A stretch of 6,966 bases of DNA from a bacterium (GTDB lineage: Bacteria > UBP14 > UBA6098 > 4484-93): positions 1 through 6,966 of the forward strand of contig JAGGUN010000041.1 in assembly GCA_021158465.1 (NCBI GenBank). The letters run 5' to 3'. The position numbers and the translations under genes are program-made. Positions within the stretch are counted from its first letter, which is position 1, and every line of letters starts with the position of its first letter. Positions 6,318 to 6,966 of the stretch are shown piece after piece. Under the pieces are notes generated by a model. That model was not told the origin of the DNA, made no database searches, and saw nothing but the letters and a program-made list of their open reading frames with translations.

Positions 6318-6341
6318 GAGGACCGTAGATTCTCCTTCTCG

Positions 6342-6372
6342 TATGGCTGGTTTTTGATAACCTTGAACCATA
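6342..6372 (+). promoter_or_regulatory. Stem-loop just upstream of the LVIVD gene ribosome binding site
   Basis: An outer stem TATGG (6342-6346) / CCATA (6368-6372) encloses an inner stem GGTT (6349-6352) / AACC (6359-6362) with a TTTGAT loop. It ends three bases before the ribosome binding site (6376-6386). It could influence translation or mRNA stability. Both stems are short, so this is a modest prediction. Confidence 0.3.
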
Positions 6373-6391
6373 TTTAAGAGGGAGAGTAAAA

Positions 6392-6966
6392 ATGAAAAAG
6401 CTGGCATTTGTTTTAGCGATAATCCTCGGTATAACACCCCTCGCCTTCGGGCAGTATGAGGATGAGGCGACAAGAGATTCCCTGCGGCTTATGGAGGAGA
6501 TGGGAATAAGAGGTGAGGGAGAAACACCGGGTGCGGACCTGGAGGTTCCTGGTCTCGGCGCCCTCGATGGCAGAACCTATGGTGAATACCGGTTCAAAAG
6601 TGGCTATGCCTCCGAGGTGGCGCTCAGCAGTTATCTGACTTTTGTTGCCAATGTCTATAGCCTCGAGGTCTTGAGTATTGCAGACCCTGAGAAACCGAAG
6701 TATTTGACATCTGTTTCGACACCCTGGTCGATTGGCGTTGCATCGCACGGGAGCTATGTATTCGTTACGGACAAATACCGCGGGCTGGACATCTACTACT
6801 ACGATGCCGAGAAAAACCAACTCCAGCATATTTCGAACTTCCACCACTCCAGCGGCGTGGAATACAGGTTCATACAGGTTCAGGGGTGCTATGCCTACAT
6901 TTCCTGCAAATACGGACTCGAGGTTGTGGACATCTCCGACCTTGCCAACCCGCAGCACGAGATTTA
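6392..6966 (+). CDS. Secreted LVIVD-repeat protein, N-terminal part (runs off the window)
   Basis: The frame is open from ATG 6392 to the window edge (191 codons plus two bases), so the C-terminus is missing. A strong AAGAGGGAGAG ribosome binding site lies at 6376-6386. Residues 1-20 are a typical signal peptide (KK, then a hydrophobic core, then LAFG before QYEDE), with cleavage likely after G20, so the product is exported. After a charged, low-complexity linker (about 21-65) come repeats of the LVIVD type: VALSSYLTFVANVYSLEVLSIADPEKP (76-102), VASHGSYVFVTDKYRGLDIYY (116-136) and VQGCYAYISCKYGLEVVDIS (163-182) with DLANP (183-187). Such repeats are expected to form beta-propeller blades in surface or periplasmic proteins; a binding partner cannot be inferred. 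Full-length relatives often carry a C-terminal sorting or anchoring domain, which would lie beyond the edge. The gene is preceded by its own promoter and a long structured leader. Confidence 0.88.
   Translation, partial: MKKLAFVLAIILGITPLAFGQYEDEATRDSLRLMEEMGIRGEGETPGADLEVPGLGALDGRTYGEYRFKSGYASEVALSSYLTFVANVYSLEVLSIADPEKPKYLTSVSTPWSIGVASHGSYVFVTDKYRGLDIYYYDAEKNQLQHISNFHHSSGVEYRFIQVQGCYAYISCKYGLEVVDISDLANPQHEI

Noticed and set aside
6268-6337. 9-bp direct repeat ATTCTCCTT (6268-6276 and 6329-6337) in the LVIVD leader
   Set aside because: It is short and pyrimidine-rich, in a region with biased composition; there is no third copy and no regular spacing, so no array or operator pair can be argued.
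6413-6958. 181-codon minus-strand open frame at the right end
   Set aside because: The plus strand here encodes a signal peptide and clear LVIVD repeats; the antisense frame is a by-product of their codon pattern.

Overview
The window looks like chromosomal DNA from a Gram-negative-type, uncultivated-lineage bacterium, with ordinary protein-coding density and mid-range GC. The best pointers are a DUF2723 membrane protein carrying the GDNDTFP motif and a C-terminal TPR-like tail, and a secreted LVIVD-repeat protein. Both are commonly met in Bacteroidota/FCB-type and related candidate phyla (for example WOR-3/TA06-like genomes). This placement is an inference from gene content only.

Positions 33-5291 hold a compact five-gene minus-strand operon read from right to left: ribH (lumazine synthase), nusB, a YfcE-type metallophosphoesterase, a DUF2723/TPR multipass protein (candidate protein O-glycosyltransferase) and a GT9 heptosyltransferase-like enzyme. 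Gaps are 10 and 11 bp and overlaps are 50 and 4 bp, so translational coupling is likely throughout. A strong sigma70-like promoter (TTGACA, 17 bp, TATATT) sits just upstream of ribH, with a palindrome over the expected transcription start. The operon thus begins with housekeeping genes (riboflavin synthesis, rRNA antitermination) and ends with two envelope-glycosylation candidates.

Positions 5292-5443 form a divergent regulatory region. A second promoter-like pair points right towards a GTG-started DUF72 gene (5444-6163).

Positions 6164-6391 are intergenic. They hold a weak hairpin/T-tract, a promoter with a perfect TATAAT, and a leader of about 160 nt containing a possible 23-codon small ORF, a run of nine Gs next to a hairpin, and a second stem just before a good ribosome binding site. 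The leader belongs to a signal-peptide-bearing LVIVD-repeat protein that starts at 6392 and runs off the right edge.

I found no mobile element, tRNA, rRNA, CRISPR array or defence system. No new multi-gene system is evident. The most unusual points are the G-tract leader, the divergent promoter region with its palindrome, and the 50-bp nusB/phosphoesterase overlap.
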